NCBI RefSeq assembly: GCF_001676615.1
Contig: NZ_LYXZ01000020.1
Coordinates: 1-64,000 of the forward strand
Source: Labrys sp. WJW
GTDB lineage: Bacteria > Pseudomonadota > Alphaproteobacteria > Rhizobiales > Labraceae
DNA: 64,000 bases
Reading direction: 5' to 3'
The notes beneath the pieces were generated by a model. That model was not told the origin of the DNA. It did no database searches and saw only the letters and a program-made list of their open reading frames with translations. Both the position numbers and the translations under genes were made by a program. This document shows, piece by piece, positions 41,676 to 50,179 of the stretch; position 1 is the first letter of the stretch, and every line of letters begins with the position of its first letter.

Positions 41676-41720
41676 ATGCGCATTTCGTCTTTCTCAGCAA
41701 GCTGGTGGTGGCCCGTCTAA
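41676..41720 (+). CDS. trpL: trp leader peptide
   Basis: This 14-codon reading frame encodes MRISSFSASWWWPV, with three tandem tryptophan codons (41703-41711) just before the stop. It has the same length and Trp-Trp-Trp position as the rhizobial trpE(G) leader peptide, but otherwise a different sequence. Ribosome stalling at the Trp codons when charged tRNA-Trp is scarce lets the downstream antiterminator form. No Shine-Dalgarno is visible, which fits a transcript beginning at the ATG. Confidence 0.92.
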   Translation: MRISSFSASWWWPV

Positions 41721-41786
41721 GCACGGACGGCCACGCATGATCATTGCTCATCTGGCCGTCCCGGGAGGGGCGGCTTTTGATTTTTT
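41709..41786 (+). terminator. trp attenuator
   Basis: Four pairing segments are visible. Segment 1 (41709-41717) overlaps the last Trp codon and pairs with segment 2, ggacggcca (41725-41733), with one bulge. Segment 2 can instead pair perfectly with segment 3, tggccgtcc (41753-41761). Segments 3 and 4, gccgtccc (41755-41762) and ggggcggc (41767-41774), form the terminator stem, followed by TTTTGATTTTTT. This is a complete classical attenuator 55 bases upstream of the trpE(G) start. Confidence 0.9.
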
Positions 41787-41841
41787 GAAGATCAGCGCAG
41801 GAGCACCCAACCCGAGACGGCCGTAACTCGGAGTTGGCTCC

Positions 41842-44013
41842 ATGACGGACCATATCTACCACACGGCCGGCGGCGTTCGCGTCCATCGCATCTGCCACGA
41901 CCTCGACTATCCCCATGACATGTCGCCCCTCGCAGAAAGCCTGGACCGGCAGCGGGGCGCGCTGTTCTCCTCGGGCTATGAGGTGCCGGGTCGCTACCGG
42001 CGCGGGGAAATCGGCTTTGTCGATCCGCCGCTCGCCATCACCGGCAAGGGCCGGCGCTTTCGGATCGAGGCCCTCAACCAGCGCGGTGCCTGCCTCCTCC
42101 CGGCGATCGAGGGCCGTCTGCGCCCGCTCGATCTCTTCGAGACCTTCACCAGCGGCGAACGATATCTCACGGGCGCGGTGCGCGAAACCGAAGGCGGGTT
42201 TGCCGAGGAGGAGCGCAGCCGCCAGCCCAGCCTGTTCTCGCTGCTCCGCGCGGTGATCGAGCTCTTCGCCGCGCCCGACGAGCCCCATCTTGGTCTCTAT
42301 GGCGCCTTCGGCTACGACCTCGTCTTCCAGTTCGAGCCGATGAGCCTGACCCTGCCGCGGACCGAGGACCAGCGCGATCTCGTGCTCTATCTGCCCGACG
42401 AACTGGTGGTGGTCGATCACGCCCGCCAGCGGGCGCAACGCCTGAGCTATGATTTCAGCGTCGACGGTCGTTCGACCCGCAACCTGCCCCGTGCCACCGA
42501 GCCCCAGCCCTATCGCCGGCTGGCCGGCCCGGACCTGCCGCCCGAGAGCGACCACGCGCCCGGCGAATATGCCGCCATGGTCGAACGGGCCAGGGCCGCC
42601 TTCGCACGCGGCGACCTGTTCGAGGCGGTGCTGGGGCAATTGCTCTCCAAACCCTGCGCGGACAGTCCGAGTGCGGTCTTTCGCCGGCTTACCATCGCCA
42701 ATCCCTCGCCCTTCGGCGCCTTGATCAATCTCGGCGAGGGGGAATTCCTGGTGGCGGCCTCGCCGGAAATGTTCGTGCGGGTCGAGGGCCAGCGCGTCGA
42801 GACCTGCCCGATCTCGGGTACCATCCGCCGCGGCGCCGACGCCCTGGAGGATGCCGAGCGCATCCGCGAGCTCCTGAACTCCGCCAAGGACGAGGCGGAA
42901 CTGACCATGTGCACCGATGTCGACCGCAACGACAAGTCGCGCATCTGCGAGCCCGGCAGCGTCAAGGTGATCGGTCGGCGCCAGATCGAACTCTATTCGC
43001 GCCTGATCCACACCGTCGACCATGTCGAGGGGCTGTTGCGGCCCGGCTATGACGCGCTCGATGCCTTTCTCAGCCATGCCTGGGCGGTGACGGTGACGGG
43101 CGCGCCCAAACGCGGTGCGATCCGCCATATCGAAGCCGAAGAGAAGAGCGCCAGGCGCTGGTATGGCGGCGCCTTCGGTTCGATCGGCTTCGACGGGGCC
43201 ATGAATACCGGCCTGACGCTGCGCACCATTCGCTTGCAGGACGGGGTGGCGGAAGTCCGCGTCGGCGCCACCTTGCTGTATGACAGCGACCCGCAGGAAG
43301 AAGAAGCGGAAACCCGGCTGAAAGCCTCGGCCATGCTGGCCGTGCTGGAGGAGGGAACCACCACGGCCGATCGGCTGATGGCTCCGGTCCGTCAGGCCAG
43401 TCCCGGGCCACGCCTGCTGCTCGTCGATCACGAGGACAGTTTCGTGCACACGCTGGCCGGCTATTTCCGCGCTGCCGGCGCCGAGGTCGTCACCCTGCGC
43501 CCGGCCTTGGCGCGGCAGAAGCTCGCGGATGGGGAGCCGGTGGACCTCCTGGTGCTTTCGCCCGGTCCCGGACGGCCCGAGGATTTCGCCATGCACCGGA
43601 CCCTGGCGCTTGCCTTGCAGCGCGGGCTGCCGGTCTTCGGCGTCTGCCTCGGCTTGCAGGGCATGGTCGAGTATTTCGGTGGTCGGCTCGACCTGCTCGC
43701 AAGGCCCATGCATGGCAAGGCCTCGCGGGTGGAGGTCGAGGACGGCAGGCTCTTCGCCGGCCTGCCCGGCAGCTTCCCGGTGGGGCGCTACCACTCCATC
43801 CATGCCGATGCGCAGGTCCTGCCGGCGGAGCTGCGGGTCACCGCGCGAGACGGCAACGGCGTCATCATGGCGGTGGAGCATGCCAGCCTGCCTCTGGCCG
43901 CCGTGCAGTTCCACCCGGAATCGGTGATGACCCGGCCGGAGATCGGCCATCGTCTTATCGAGAACGTGCTGACGATGATCGGGGGGCAGGTGAAGGCGGT
44001 GGCGGCTGAATGA
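41842..44013 (+). CDS. trpE(G): Anthranilate synthase, fused TrpE(G)
   Basis: This 723-residue fusion of both anthranilate synthase subunits makes anthranilate from chorismate and glutamine, the first step of tryptophan synthesis. Residues 1 to about 505 are the TrpE chorismate-binding part (PISGTIRRGADALEDAE, CTDVDRNDKSRICEPGSVKV, GAPKRGAIRHIE). Residues about 520-720 are the TrpG glutamine amidotransferase, with LLLVDHEDSFVHTLAGYF, the nucleophile cysteine in FGVCLGLQG and the histidine-glutamate pair in QFHPESVMT. The fusion is typical of rhizobia. Expression is set by the trpL attenuator directly upstream. Confidence 0.96.
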   Translation: MTDHIYHTAGGVRVHRICHDLDYPHDMSPLAESLDRQRGALFSSGYEVPGRYRRGEIGFVDPPLAITGKGRRFRIEALNQRGACLLPAIEGRLRPLDLFETFTSGERYLTGAVRETEGGFAEEERSRQPSLFSLLRAVIELFAAPDEPHLGLYGAFGYDLVFQFEPMSLTLPRTEDQRDLVLYLPDELVVVDHARQRAQRLSYDFSVDGRSTRNLPRATEPQPYRRLAGPDLPPESDHAPGEYAAMVERARAAFARGDLFEAVLGQLLSKPCADSPSAVFRRLTIANPSPFGALINLGEGEFLVAASPEMFVRVEGQRVETCPISGTIRRGADALEDAERIRELLNSAKDEAELTMCTDVDRNDKSRICEPGSVKVIGRRQIELYSRLIHTVDHVEGLLRPGYDALDAFLSHAWAVTVTGAPKRGAIRHIEAEEKSARRWYGGAFGSIGFDGAMNTGLTLRTIRLQDGVAEVRVGATLLYDSDPQEEEAETRLKASAMLAVLEEGTTTADRLMAPVRQASPGPRLLLVDHEDSFVHTLAGYFRAAGAEVVTLRPALARQKLADGEPVDLLVLSPGPGRPEDFAMHRTLALALQRGLPVFGVCLGLQGMVEYFGGRLDLLARPMHGKASRVEVEDGRLFAGLPGSFPVGRYHSIHADAQVLPAELRVTARDGNGVIMAVEHASLPLAAVQFHPESVMTRPEIGHRLIENVLTMIGGQVKAVAAE

Positions 44014-44059
44014 TCGGGCGTTACGGCCAGCGGTGGCCGGTCGATGCGGCATGTATCTT

Positions 44060-44084
44060 TACCCTCCCCCTCCAGGGGAGGGTA
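44060..44084. repeat. Short family C palindrome
   Basis: taccctccccctccagggga, continuing gggta, is an end fragment of the long palindrome found inside cobN and cobG. It lies between convergent trpE(G) and the GH172 gene. Confidence 0.75.
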
Positions 44085-44096
44085 GGTCTTGCATCC

Positions 44097-45290
44097 TCAG
44101 CCCTCATTTCCCATGCGCAGGTTCCAGGTCTCGTAGGGTCGGCGGAAGGTCGGCAGGCGCTGCTTGACCGGAGGCAGCGGCGCGAAGGGCTTGTGCGGCT
44201 CGGCCTGGTACCAGAACGCCACCGAGGAGAGGTCGTCCGAGCGCCGGTTGGCGTGGCCGTGCTCGATGCTGACCCGGATCGATCTGTGGAAGATCACCGG
44301 GTCCTCGATGTGCCAGCGATAGAGCGTCACCGGCTCGGTCCAGTTCGGGCCGCCGGCGGCGATGATGCCGTGATAGGGCGCGCTATAGTCCTGCGTCGGG
44401 CACCAGGCCGTGTTGAAATAGTCCTCCGTGCCGGTGCCGTGCAGAGTGGGCGGCCAGGCATCGTTGGCGCCGGGGCTGCTCTCGCTGCGTGGCGCGATCG
44501 GCTCGGCCTTGGGCCCAATGCGCGGATCGGGCTTGCGCACCGTGTCGGGGACTGACAGGCCCGGCTCGCCATCGACGAAGATCATGTCGTCGCCTTCGCC
44601 ATACCAGTCCCACAGGTCCGAGCGGCGCCGCGAATAGACGCTGTAGAGCACGCCGACATAATGGCCGTGCCCCTCCGCCTCCAGGATGGTGTAGTTGTCC
44701 TTGCCGTCGACGGTCTCGCCGCCGAACAGGAACTGCTCGTTGGCGAGGCCCGCTTCGTCGATGCCCTCGGGGCGGTCCTGGCGATACTGGGCATGGAAGC
44801 GGCCGAGCCCCGGCTCGAGCTCTTCGTGCAGTTCGAGGTCGACATAATAGTAGAACAAGAGGTCGTCCTCGGCCTCGTTGGTAACAGTCAGCCTCATATG
44901 GCTGGCGAACGGCATCGGGAAATAGCAGTTGAAGGCCTTGCCGTCCTCGGGGCTGGCCTGCACCGGCAGGCTGGCGAAATTGCGCGTGGCGGCATGGCCC
45001 ATGCCGAAGAAATCGCCGATCGGCGTCTCCACGCTCGGATGGTCCTCGCCGTCCCAATAGGCCCGCAGCACGATTTTGCGCAGGAACAATTCGCTCTTGC
45101 AGGCGAGCGTCGCCCAGATATGGGTGACGATGCCGGCGCCGGCATGTTCGGCGATGACAACCGTCTGCCCCGGCTCGATATGCAGCCTGTCGTCGTTGCC
45201 GCCGGTGCGGTCATAGCTCGAGAAGCGGCGGGAGCGACCCTCGCGCAATTTGGCGAGGCCGCGCAGGGGCGAAAGTCCGGACTGGGTCAT
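44097..45290 (-). CDS. DUF2961 protein, GH172-type glycosidase
   Basis: This 397-residue DUF2961 protein belongs to the group classified as glycoside hydrolase family 172, whose studied members act on furanosides (difructose anhydride/alpha-fructofuranose and D-arabinofuranose). Conserved blocks include FSSYDRTGGNDDRL at the start, YYVDLEL, LHGTGTEDYFNTAWCP and PYHGIIAAGG near the C-terminus. No signal peptide is seen, so it should act in the cytoplasm on imported sugar. It is the last gene of a minus-strand run with a sugar ABC importer and LacI regulator. The start is ATG 45290; a GTG two codons earlier is the alternative. Confidence 0.85.
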   Translation of the reverse strand: MTQSGLSPLRGLAKLREGRSRRFSSYDRTGGNDDRLHIEPGQTVVIAEHAGAGIVTHIWATLACKSELFLRKIVLRAYWDGEDHPSVETPIGDFFGMGHAATRNFASLPVQASPEDGKAFNCYFPMPFASHMRLTVTNEAEDDLLFYYYVDLELHEELEPGLGRFHAQYRQDRPEGIDEAGLANEQFLFGGETVDGKDNYTILEAEGHGHYVGVLYSVYSRRRSDLWDWYGEGDDMIFVDGEPGLSVPDTVRKPDPRIGPKAEPIAPRSESSPGANDAWPPTLHGTGTEDYFNTAWCPTQDYSAPYHGIIAAGGPNWTEPVTLYRWHIEDPVIFHRSIRVSIEHGHANRRSDDLSSVAFWYQAEPHKPFAPLPPVKQRLPTFRRPYETWNLRMGNEG

Positions 45291-45328
45291 GCTCACTTCC
45301 TCAATGGGATGGTACTTGAAACGCCGCT

Positions 45329-45433
45329 GTCATTCCCGGCGAGCCACATGGTGGCGAGGGAAGGGAATCCAGGGCTGTCGAGCGATAGCCCCTGGATTCC
45401 CTTCCCGTTGCCTGCGGCAACGCCGGGAATGAC
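45329..45433. repeat. Long inverted repeat, family F (gtcattcccggcg)
   Basis: Outer arms gtcattcccggcg and cgccgggaatgac enclose inner arms [24 protein letters not shown] and ccctggattcccttccc around a short centre. It fills the gap between the ABC permease and GH172 genes within an apparent operon. Confidence 0.85.
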
Positions 45434-45458
45434 AGTTTTTGAGATCGCACAATTCGGC

Positions 45459-46301
45459 TCATTTCAGGCCGCTGGTCTTGATGGATTCGGTGATCTGGCG
45501 CTGGAACACGGCAAACAGGATCAGCATGGGCAGCGCGACGATGGTCGAGGCGGCCATCACATAGTTCCAGGCCCCGGCATATTGGCTGCGGAAATTGGCG
45601 ATCGCGACCTGGACCACCCACAGGCTGGAATCGGAGGCGACGGTGAGCGGCCAGAGGAAGGCGTTCCAATTGGCCAGGAAGAACAGAATGGCCAGCGCCG
45701 CCAGGATCGGCCGGCTCAGCGGCAGCACGATGCTCCAATAGATGCGCCAGCGCCCGGCGCCGTCGATCAGCGCCGCCTCCTCCAATTCGCGCGGCAACGA
45801 CAGGTAGTATTGCCTGAGGAGGAAGATGCCGAAGGCGTTGAAGATCGAGGGCACGATCAGCCCGGCATAGGAATTGAGCATGCCCATCGCCCGCACCAGG
45901 ATGAAGAGCGGCACGATGATCACCGGCAGCGAGACCAGGAAGGTGGAGAACATGGCGAGGAAGATCGCGTCCCGTCCGGGGAAGGTGAGCCGCGCCAGCG
46001 CGTAACCCGCCATGGAATGGAAGAACAGCGCGACGAGGGTGACGACCGCCGAGACCAGGAAGGAATTGAGGAGATAGCGCAGGAAGGGGATCTCGGTCAG
46101 CACATAGAGGTAATTGCCGATCGTGGGCCGCTGCGGCACCAGGCCGGGCAGGAATACCTCGGCCGGCGGCTTGAAGGAGACCACCAGCATCCACACCAGC
46201 GGGAACACCGTCATCAGCGCCAGGACGAGGCTGACCAGCATCCACAGCAGGCGCACGAGCTGGCCCGGCGAGGCGAGGGCAGAGGCGTTGCGTTCAGGCA
46301 T
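45459..46301 (-). CDS. Sugar ABC transporter permease (MalG type)
   Basis: This 280-residue carbohydrate-uptake (CUT1) permease has about six helices and the EAA loop EEAALIDGAGRWRIYWSIVL near residue 190. The opening MLVSLVLALMTVFPLVWMLVVSFK fits MalG-like proteins. Its start lies within the last 8 bases of the preceding permease gene, so the two are translated together. With the partner permease (46294-47190) and the binding protein (47420-48781) it forms a sugar importer. The ATPase is not encoded here; CUT1 systems often share an MsmK-like ATPase made elsewhere. Confidence 0.9.
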   Translation of the reverse strand: MPERNASALASPGQLVRLLWMLVSLVLALMTVFPLVWMLVVSFKPPAEVFLPGLVPQRPTIGNYLYVLTEIPFLRYLLNSFLVSAVVTLVALFFHSMAGYALARLTFPGRDAIFLAMFSTFLVSLPVIIVPLFILVRAMGMLNSYAGLIVPSIFNAFGIFLLRQYYLSLPRELEEAALIDGAGRWRIYWSIVLPLSRPILAALAILFFLANWNAFLWPLTVASDSSLWVVQVAIANFRSQYAGAWNYVMAASTIVALPMLILFAVFQRQITESIKTSGLK

Positions 46302-47190
46302 GGTGGAAGCGCCCGCCCCGCGTCAGCCTGAACAGGATGAGGGTCACGGCCATCAACAGCGCCACCAGCAGTGAGGCCATGGCCGAGGCATAGCCGAAGG
46401 CGCCGAACTGGAAGGCCTGGCGATAGATGTAGACGATCAAAGCGGAGGTGGCGTTGGCCGGGCCGCCCTTGGTCATGACATAGATGAGATCGAAGACCTG
46501 GCCGCCGGCTGCCGCCATCACCACCGAGACCAGCACCACGAAGAAGCTGGTCGGACGTAGGAGGGGCAGGGTGATGTAGCGAAAGCGCCCGAGCGGGCCA
46601 GCGCCGTCGAGCTCGGCGGCCTCGTAATATTCGGCCGGAATGTCCTGCAGGCCGCCGAGGAAGATCAGCATGTAGAAACCCATCATGAACCAGACGCTGA
46701 TGGCCACGAGGGTGAACAATGCCAGGTTCGGATCGCCCAGCAGGGAAAGCCCGGGCAGGCCGAGTGAGGCGAGGAGGCGGGAGAGGATGCCGACCTTCTC
46801 CACCAGCAGGATCTGCCAGACCATGGCGACCACCACGAGGCTGACCATCTGCGGGGCGAAGAACATCGAGCGGATCACGGTTTCGAAGCGTCCGCCGCGC
46901 TGCACCAGCAAGGCCAGGCCGAGCCCGCTGACATAGAGCGCGGGCACCAGCAGGGCGGCATAGAGCAGCGTCACCCTGAGCGAGGTCCAGAACAGCGGGT
47001 CGCGCCACATCCGCCAGTAATTGGCTAGGCCGACGAAACGATAGCCGCCGAAGCCGTCGACCTCGTAAAAGCCGATGGCGAGGGCCAGCAACATCGGCAG
47101 GCCGACGAACACGGCAAGGCCGAGGGCGTCGGGCAGCACGAAGAGATAGCCGGCAAGGATGTCGCGGCGGGAAGGGGAGGCTGATGTCAT
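46294..47190 (-). CDS. Sugar ABC transporter permease (MalF type)
   Basis: This 298-residue CUT1 permease begins MTSASPSRRDILAGYLFVLP, with about six helices and the EAA loop YYEAAELDGAGPLGRFRYIT. It pairs with the MalG-type permease, which overlaps its end by 8 bases. The ATG at 47190 was chosen; the frame stays open far upstream through the repeat and into the binding-protein gene, which is spurious. The gap of 229 bases to the binding-protein gene holds a large palindromic repeat (47241-47372). Confidence 0.9.
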   Translation of the reverse strand: MTSASPSRRDILAGYLFVLPDALGLAVFVGLPMLLALAIGFYEVDGFGGYRFVGLANYWRMWRDPLFWTSLRVTLLYAALLVPALYVSGLGLALLVQRGGRFETVIRSMFFAPQMVSLVVVAMVWQILLVEKVGILSRLLASLGLPGLSLLGDPNLALFTLVAISVWFMMGFYMLIFLGGLQDIPAEYYEAAELDGAGPLGRFRYITLPLLRPTSFFVVLVSVVMAAAGGQVFDLIYVMTKGGPANATSALIVYIYRQAFQFGAFGYASAMASLLVALLMAVTLILFRLTRGGRFHHA

Positions 47191-47240
47191 GACGCGGCTC
47201 CCGACCCGGGGATCAGGAGATCCGAATTGAGCGCGACCAG

Positions 47241-47372
47241 CCTTCTCCCCTTGCGGGAGAAGGTGGCCGAGCGCAGCGAGGTCGGATGAGGGGAGATCCG
47301 CGACCTTGCAAGGTATCTGCCAACACCCCTCATCCGCCCCTTCGGGGCACCTTCTCCCGCAAGGGGAGAAGG
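47241..47372. repeat. Long inverted repeat (ccttctccccttgcgggagaagg)
   Basis: The end units ccttctccccttgcgggaga and its inverted copy at 47350-47372 enclose a second inverted pair, ggatgagggg/cccctcatcc. It lies between the binding protein and the first permease gene, a usual position for elements that raise the relative amount of binding protein. Confidence 0.88.
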
Positions 47373-47419
47373 CTGGTTGCGCCTCGCGCGTCCTGGTTTG
47401 TTGCAACCCACCCCGCCCC

Positions 47420-48781
47420 TCACAGAATCGGTGCGCCGCTATAGCCGGCGAGGAAGGCGTCGAGCTGCTGGCTGGCTGCGGTCGCCGCTTCCCGGGGATC
47501 GGTGCCGCCGAGCTGGGTGGCCTGGATCGCATCGGAGATGATCTTGTAGACCTCGGGCGGCACGCGCGGCTCGGCCCGCGTGCCCGGATAGATCTCCTTG
47601 GAGAACAGGCCCATCCGGCCCGCCTGGAAGGCGGCCGAGCCGGCGGCGAGGGCGCTGGCGCGAGGGGGCATGTCGCTCTTGGCGGTCGTGCACCAGTCGA
47701 CCACACGCTGGACCGATCCCTTGTCCATCGAGGCCAGGGCCCAGGCGCAGAACTTGGCCGCGGCATCCGGATTCTGGCCCTTGGCATTGGCGACGAAGGC
47801 CCAACCGCCGCCGACGGTGACATACTTCCCGCCCGCGGGAACCGGCAGCTTGAACACGCCATAGGGCGTGTCCTTGGCGTTGTTCTCCATGGCGGCGATG
47901 CCCCAGATGCCGACATTCTGCATGGCAGTGAGGCCGGCGCCGAGATTGGAGACGACGTCGAAGCCGCCACCGACCACCTGCCGGGGTGCGGCGCCCGACT
48001 TGATGGCGTCCTGCCAGAGCTTGAGGGCCTGCACGGTCGCGGGTGAATCGAAGGCGCTCTTGCCGTCCTTGCCCTGGATCTCGCCGCCGCCCTGCCAGAG
48101 GAAGGGATACCAGGTGAAGTTCTGGTAGTAGCCGGGCGTGGTCTCGAACAGCACGCCATAGCGGTTCGGGGTCGTCAGTTTCTTGGCAATCTCGAGGAGT
48201 TCGTCCCAGGTCTTGGGCACGTCGTTCTCGTTGAGCTTGGCTTCCTCGAAGGCCTTGACCGAATAATAGAAGGCCATCGGCTCGACCTCCATAGGCACGC
48301 CATAGATCTTGCCGTCGACCTTGCGGTTGGCGATCACGCTGTCGGGAAAATCGGTGCGGGCCGCTTCCTCGATATGCGGCGTGAGGTCGGCCAGCACGCC
48401 GCCATTGTAGTAGCGCAGGAAATCGCCGGGGCTGATCAGGAAGATGTCCGGGCCCTGGCCCGAGGCGAAGGCGGTGGCGAGCTTGGAGCCGGAGATGTAT
48501 TCGCTGTTGACGATATATTCGAGCTCGACCTTGGGGGAATGATCGGCATTCCAGGCGGCCACCAGATCCTGGAACCATTTGACCTGGGGCTTCACGTCGC
48601 CGCCGGGGGCATAGAACTGCCAGAATTTCAGGGTGGCATCCTGCGCCTGCGCGCCGGAGCGGTTGAGATAGGGGGCATTGAGCAGCCCGCCGGCCAGGCC
48701 CGCGCCGGCAACGAGGAGGCCGCGCCGACTGATGCCCGCCCTTGCCGGCAGCGTTCCGGAAAACCTGTCCTTCACAGTCAT
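47420..48781 (-). CDS. Sugar ABC transporter substrate-binding protein
   Basis: This 453-residue extracellular solute-binding protein of the MalE-like cluster has a Tat signal (ISRRGLLVAGAGLAGG, RR at 19-20). The mature part shows LKFWQFYAPGGDVKPQVKWF, GPDIFLISPGDFLRYYNGG and KIYGVPMEVEPMAFYYSVKA, typical of CUT1 binding proteins. It is followed by two permeases and a GH172 glycosidase and preceded by a lacI-type gene, so it probably binds a furanose-containing oligosaccharide. The sugar itself is inferred from the glycosidase family. Confidence 0.9.
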   Translation of the reverse strand: MTVKDRFSGTLPARAGISRRGLLVAGAGLAGGLLNAPYLNRSGAQAQDATLKFWQFYAPGGDVKPQVKWFQDLVAAWNADHSPKVELEYIVNSEYISGSKLATAFASGQGPDIFLISPGDFLRYYNGGVLADLTPHIEEAARTDFPDSVIANRKVDGKIYGVPMEVEPMAFYYSVKAFEEAKLNENDVPKTWDELLEIAKKLTTPNRYGVLFETTPGYYQNFTWYPFLWQGGGEIQGKDGKSAFDSPATVQALKLWQDAIKSGAAPRQVVGGGFDVVSNLGAGLTAMQNVGIWGIAAMENNAKDTPYGVFKLPVPAGGKYVTVGGGWAFVANAKGQNPDAAAKFCAWALASMDKGSVQRVVDWCTTAKSDMPPRASALAAGSAAFQAGRMGLFSKEIYPGTRAEPRVPPEVYKIISDAIQATQLGGTDPREAATAASQQLDAFLAGYSGAPIL

Positions 48782-48856
48782 GATTTCCTCCCTGTTGCCG
48801 GTTGTCGTGCCACCGGCTTGTCGTTCTCAACGGGCGCGGCGCGTGCCGCGTTCCCG

Positions 48857-49861
48857 TCAGGCTGAATCGTAGGGGTGCAGGATGGACGGCACGGTCGCGG
48901 TGCGCGCCGGACCGGTGAAGCTGCCGTTCAGGCGTTCCAGCAGCATGGTGGTGGCCTGCCGGGCGAGGGTGGCCGGGCTGTTGCCCACCCGCGTCAGGCG
49001 CGGGCGGACATATTCGAGCTGGGGCAGGTCGTCGAACACGGCCACCGCGAGCTGCCCGGGTACCGAAATGCCGCTGTCGTAGAATTCGGTGAGGGCGCCG
49101 GAGGCCATCAGGTAATTGGCGAAGAACACCGCCGTGGGCAGGGCATAGCCGTGCTCGCGCTTGAGCCAGGCGGCGGCCTCGCGGCCCGATGGCGCGAGAT
49201 AGCTGCCGGTGAAGCGCAGGGCGGGATCGATGGCGACGCCATTGTCGCTCAAGGCCTTCTCGAAGCCGTCGGCGCGCGCCATCGCCTCGGAGAAGAAGTC
49301 CGGGCCGGTGACATGGGCGATGCGCCGATGCCCTTGGCGGGCGAGGTATTCGCCCATCAGATAGCCGCCGCCGAAATCGTCGAGCCGGATGCTGTCGACG
49401 GCCTGGTTGGGGAGGTGTCCGATGAAGACGGTGGGAATGTCGATGTCTTCAAGCACCTCATGCATGCCGTGCAGGGCGAAGTCACCGACGATCAGCCCGT
49501 CGACCCGGCGGTTGCGGATCTGCTTGAGATATTCGCGGCCATGATCCTGGGAGTGGCCACCAGGCACGTCGGTGTTGAAGATCAGCATATCCAGGCCGAC
49601 ATTCTCGAGCTCCGACTGCGCCGTCTTCACCAGCTCGGGATAGAAGGGATTGCGAATGTCGGGGATCAGCATGGCGACGGTGTCGGTGCGCCCGGTGCGC
49701 AAGCTGCGCGCCTGGGGATTGGGCCGGTAGCCCAATTCGCGGATCGCCTGCTCGACGCGCTCGCGCAGCTCCTTGGAGACACGGTCGGCATGATTGATCG
49801 CATGCGACACGGTCGTGCGTGAAACGCCAGCTCTCTCGGCCACTTTTGATATAGTGCTCAC
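48857..49861 (-). CDS. LacI family repressor
   Basis: This 334-residue LacI regulator has its helix-turn-helix at about residues 3-23 (ISKVAERAGVSRTTVSHAIN), the hinge RPNPQARSLRTGRT, and a periplasmic-binding-like effector domain (VAMLIPDIRNPFYPELVKTA). A GTG at 49861 is the start (VSTISKVAE), as the upstream frame is repeat-derived. It is encoded directly upstream of the sugar importer on the same strand. The palindrome tgcaaatcgatttgca at 49891-49906, 30 bases upstream of its start, is a LacI-type operator and points to autoregulation of the gene and probably of the operon. Confidence 0.9.
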   Translation of the reverse strand: MSTISKVAERAGVSRTTVSHAINHADRVSKELRERVEQAIRELGYRPNPQARSLRTGRTDTVAMLIPDIRNPFYPELVKTAQSELENVGLDMLIFNTDVPGGHSQDHGREYLKQIRNRRVDGLIVGDFALHGMHEVLEDIDIPTVFIGHLPNQAVDSIRLDDFGGGYLMGEYLARQGHRRIAHVTGPDFFSEAMARADGFEKALSDNGVAIDPALRFTGSYLAPSGREAAAWLKREHGYALPTAVFFANYLMASGALTEFYDSGISVPGQLAVAVFDDLPQLEYVRPRLTRVGNSPATLARQATTMLLERLNGSFTGPARTATVPSILHPYDSA

Positions 49862-49890
49862 CGGGGCATGATACGCAGGATGAATGCATT

Positions 49891-49906
49891 TGCAAATCGA
49901 TTTGCA
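49891..49906 (-). promoter_or_regulatory. LacI-family operator
   Basis: tgcaaatcgatttgca is a perfect 16-base palindrome with the central CG expected of LacI/GalR operators. It lies 30 bases upstream of the lacI-type start, where a promoter should be. Confidence 0.82.
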
Positions 49907-49929
49907 TAACGATTGCGCATAATATTTTC

Positions 49930-50153
49930 GGATTCGCGGACGTCTCGCCCGCTCTTGGAAGCGCCGAGATTTCGGATAGGAAGAGCGGACGGGACGTCTA
50001 TAGGTGCTAATTTTGCGAGCGAAGGCGCGCGAACCTCGGTGTGCCGATCTCCAGATCGGCATCTTCCTGTCGGAAACGCGGTGTTTCCATGATGGTCGAT
50101 CTGGAGATCGACCCACCAAGTTTGCGCCAAACCCCGCAAAGTTAGCGCCTATA
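49930..50153. repeat. Nested palindromic elements upstream of lacI-type gene
   Basis: A family B unit (gcggacgtctcgcccgctc, about 49935-49953, with gagcggacgggacgtc at 49983-49998) abuts an outer inverted pair tataggtgctaattttgcg (49999-50017) and cgcaaagttagcgcctata (50135-50153). Inside that pair lies another inverted pair, gccgatctccagatcggc (50043-50060) and gtcgatctggagatcgac (50095-50112). At least three elements appear to be stacked or nested. No coding sequence is seen in the gap 49907-50179. Confidence 0.78.
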
Positions 50154-50179
50154 AGTGGAAACACTGGCCACCCGGAGGA

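Noticed and set aside
41578..44052. 824-codon minus-strand open frame opposite trpE(G)
   Set aside because: It covers the trpL/attenuator region and all of trpE(G) on the wrong strand; its composition is Gly/Arg/His-rich shadow sequence with no domain.
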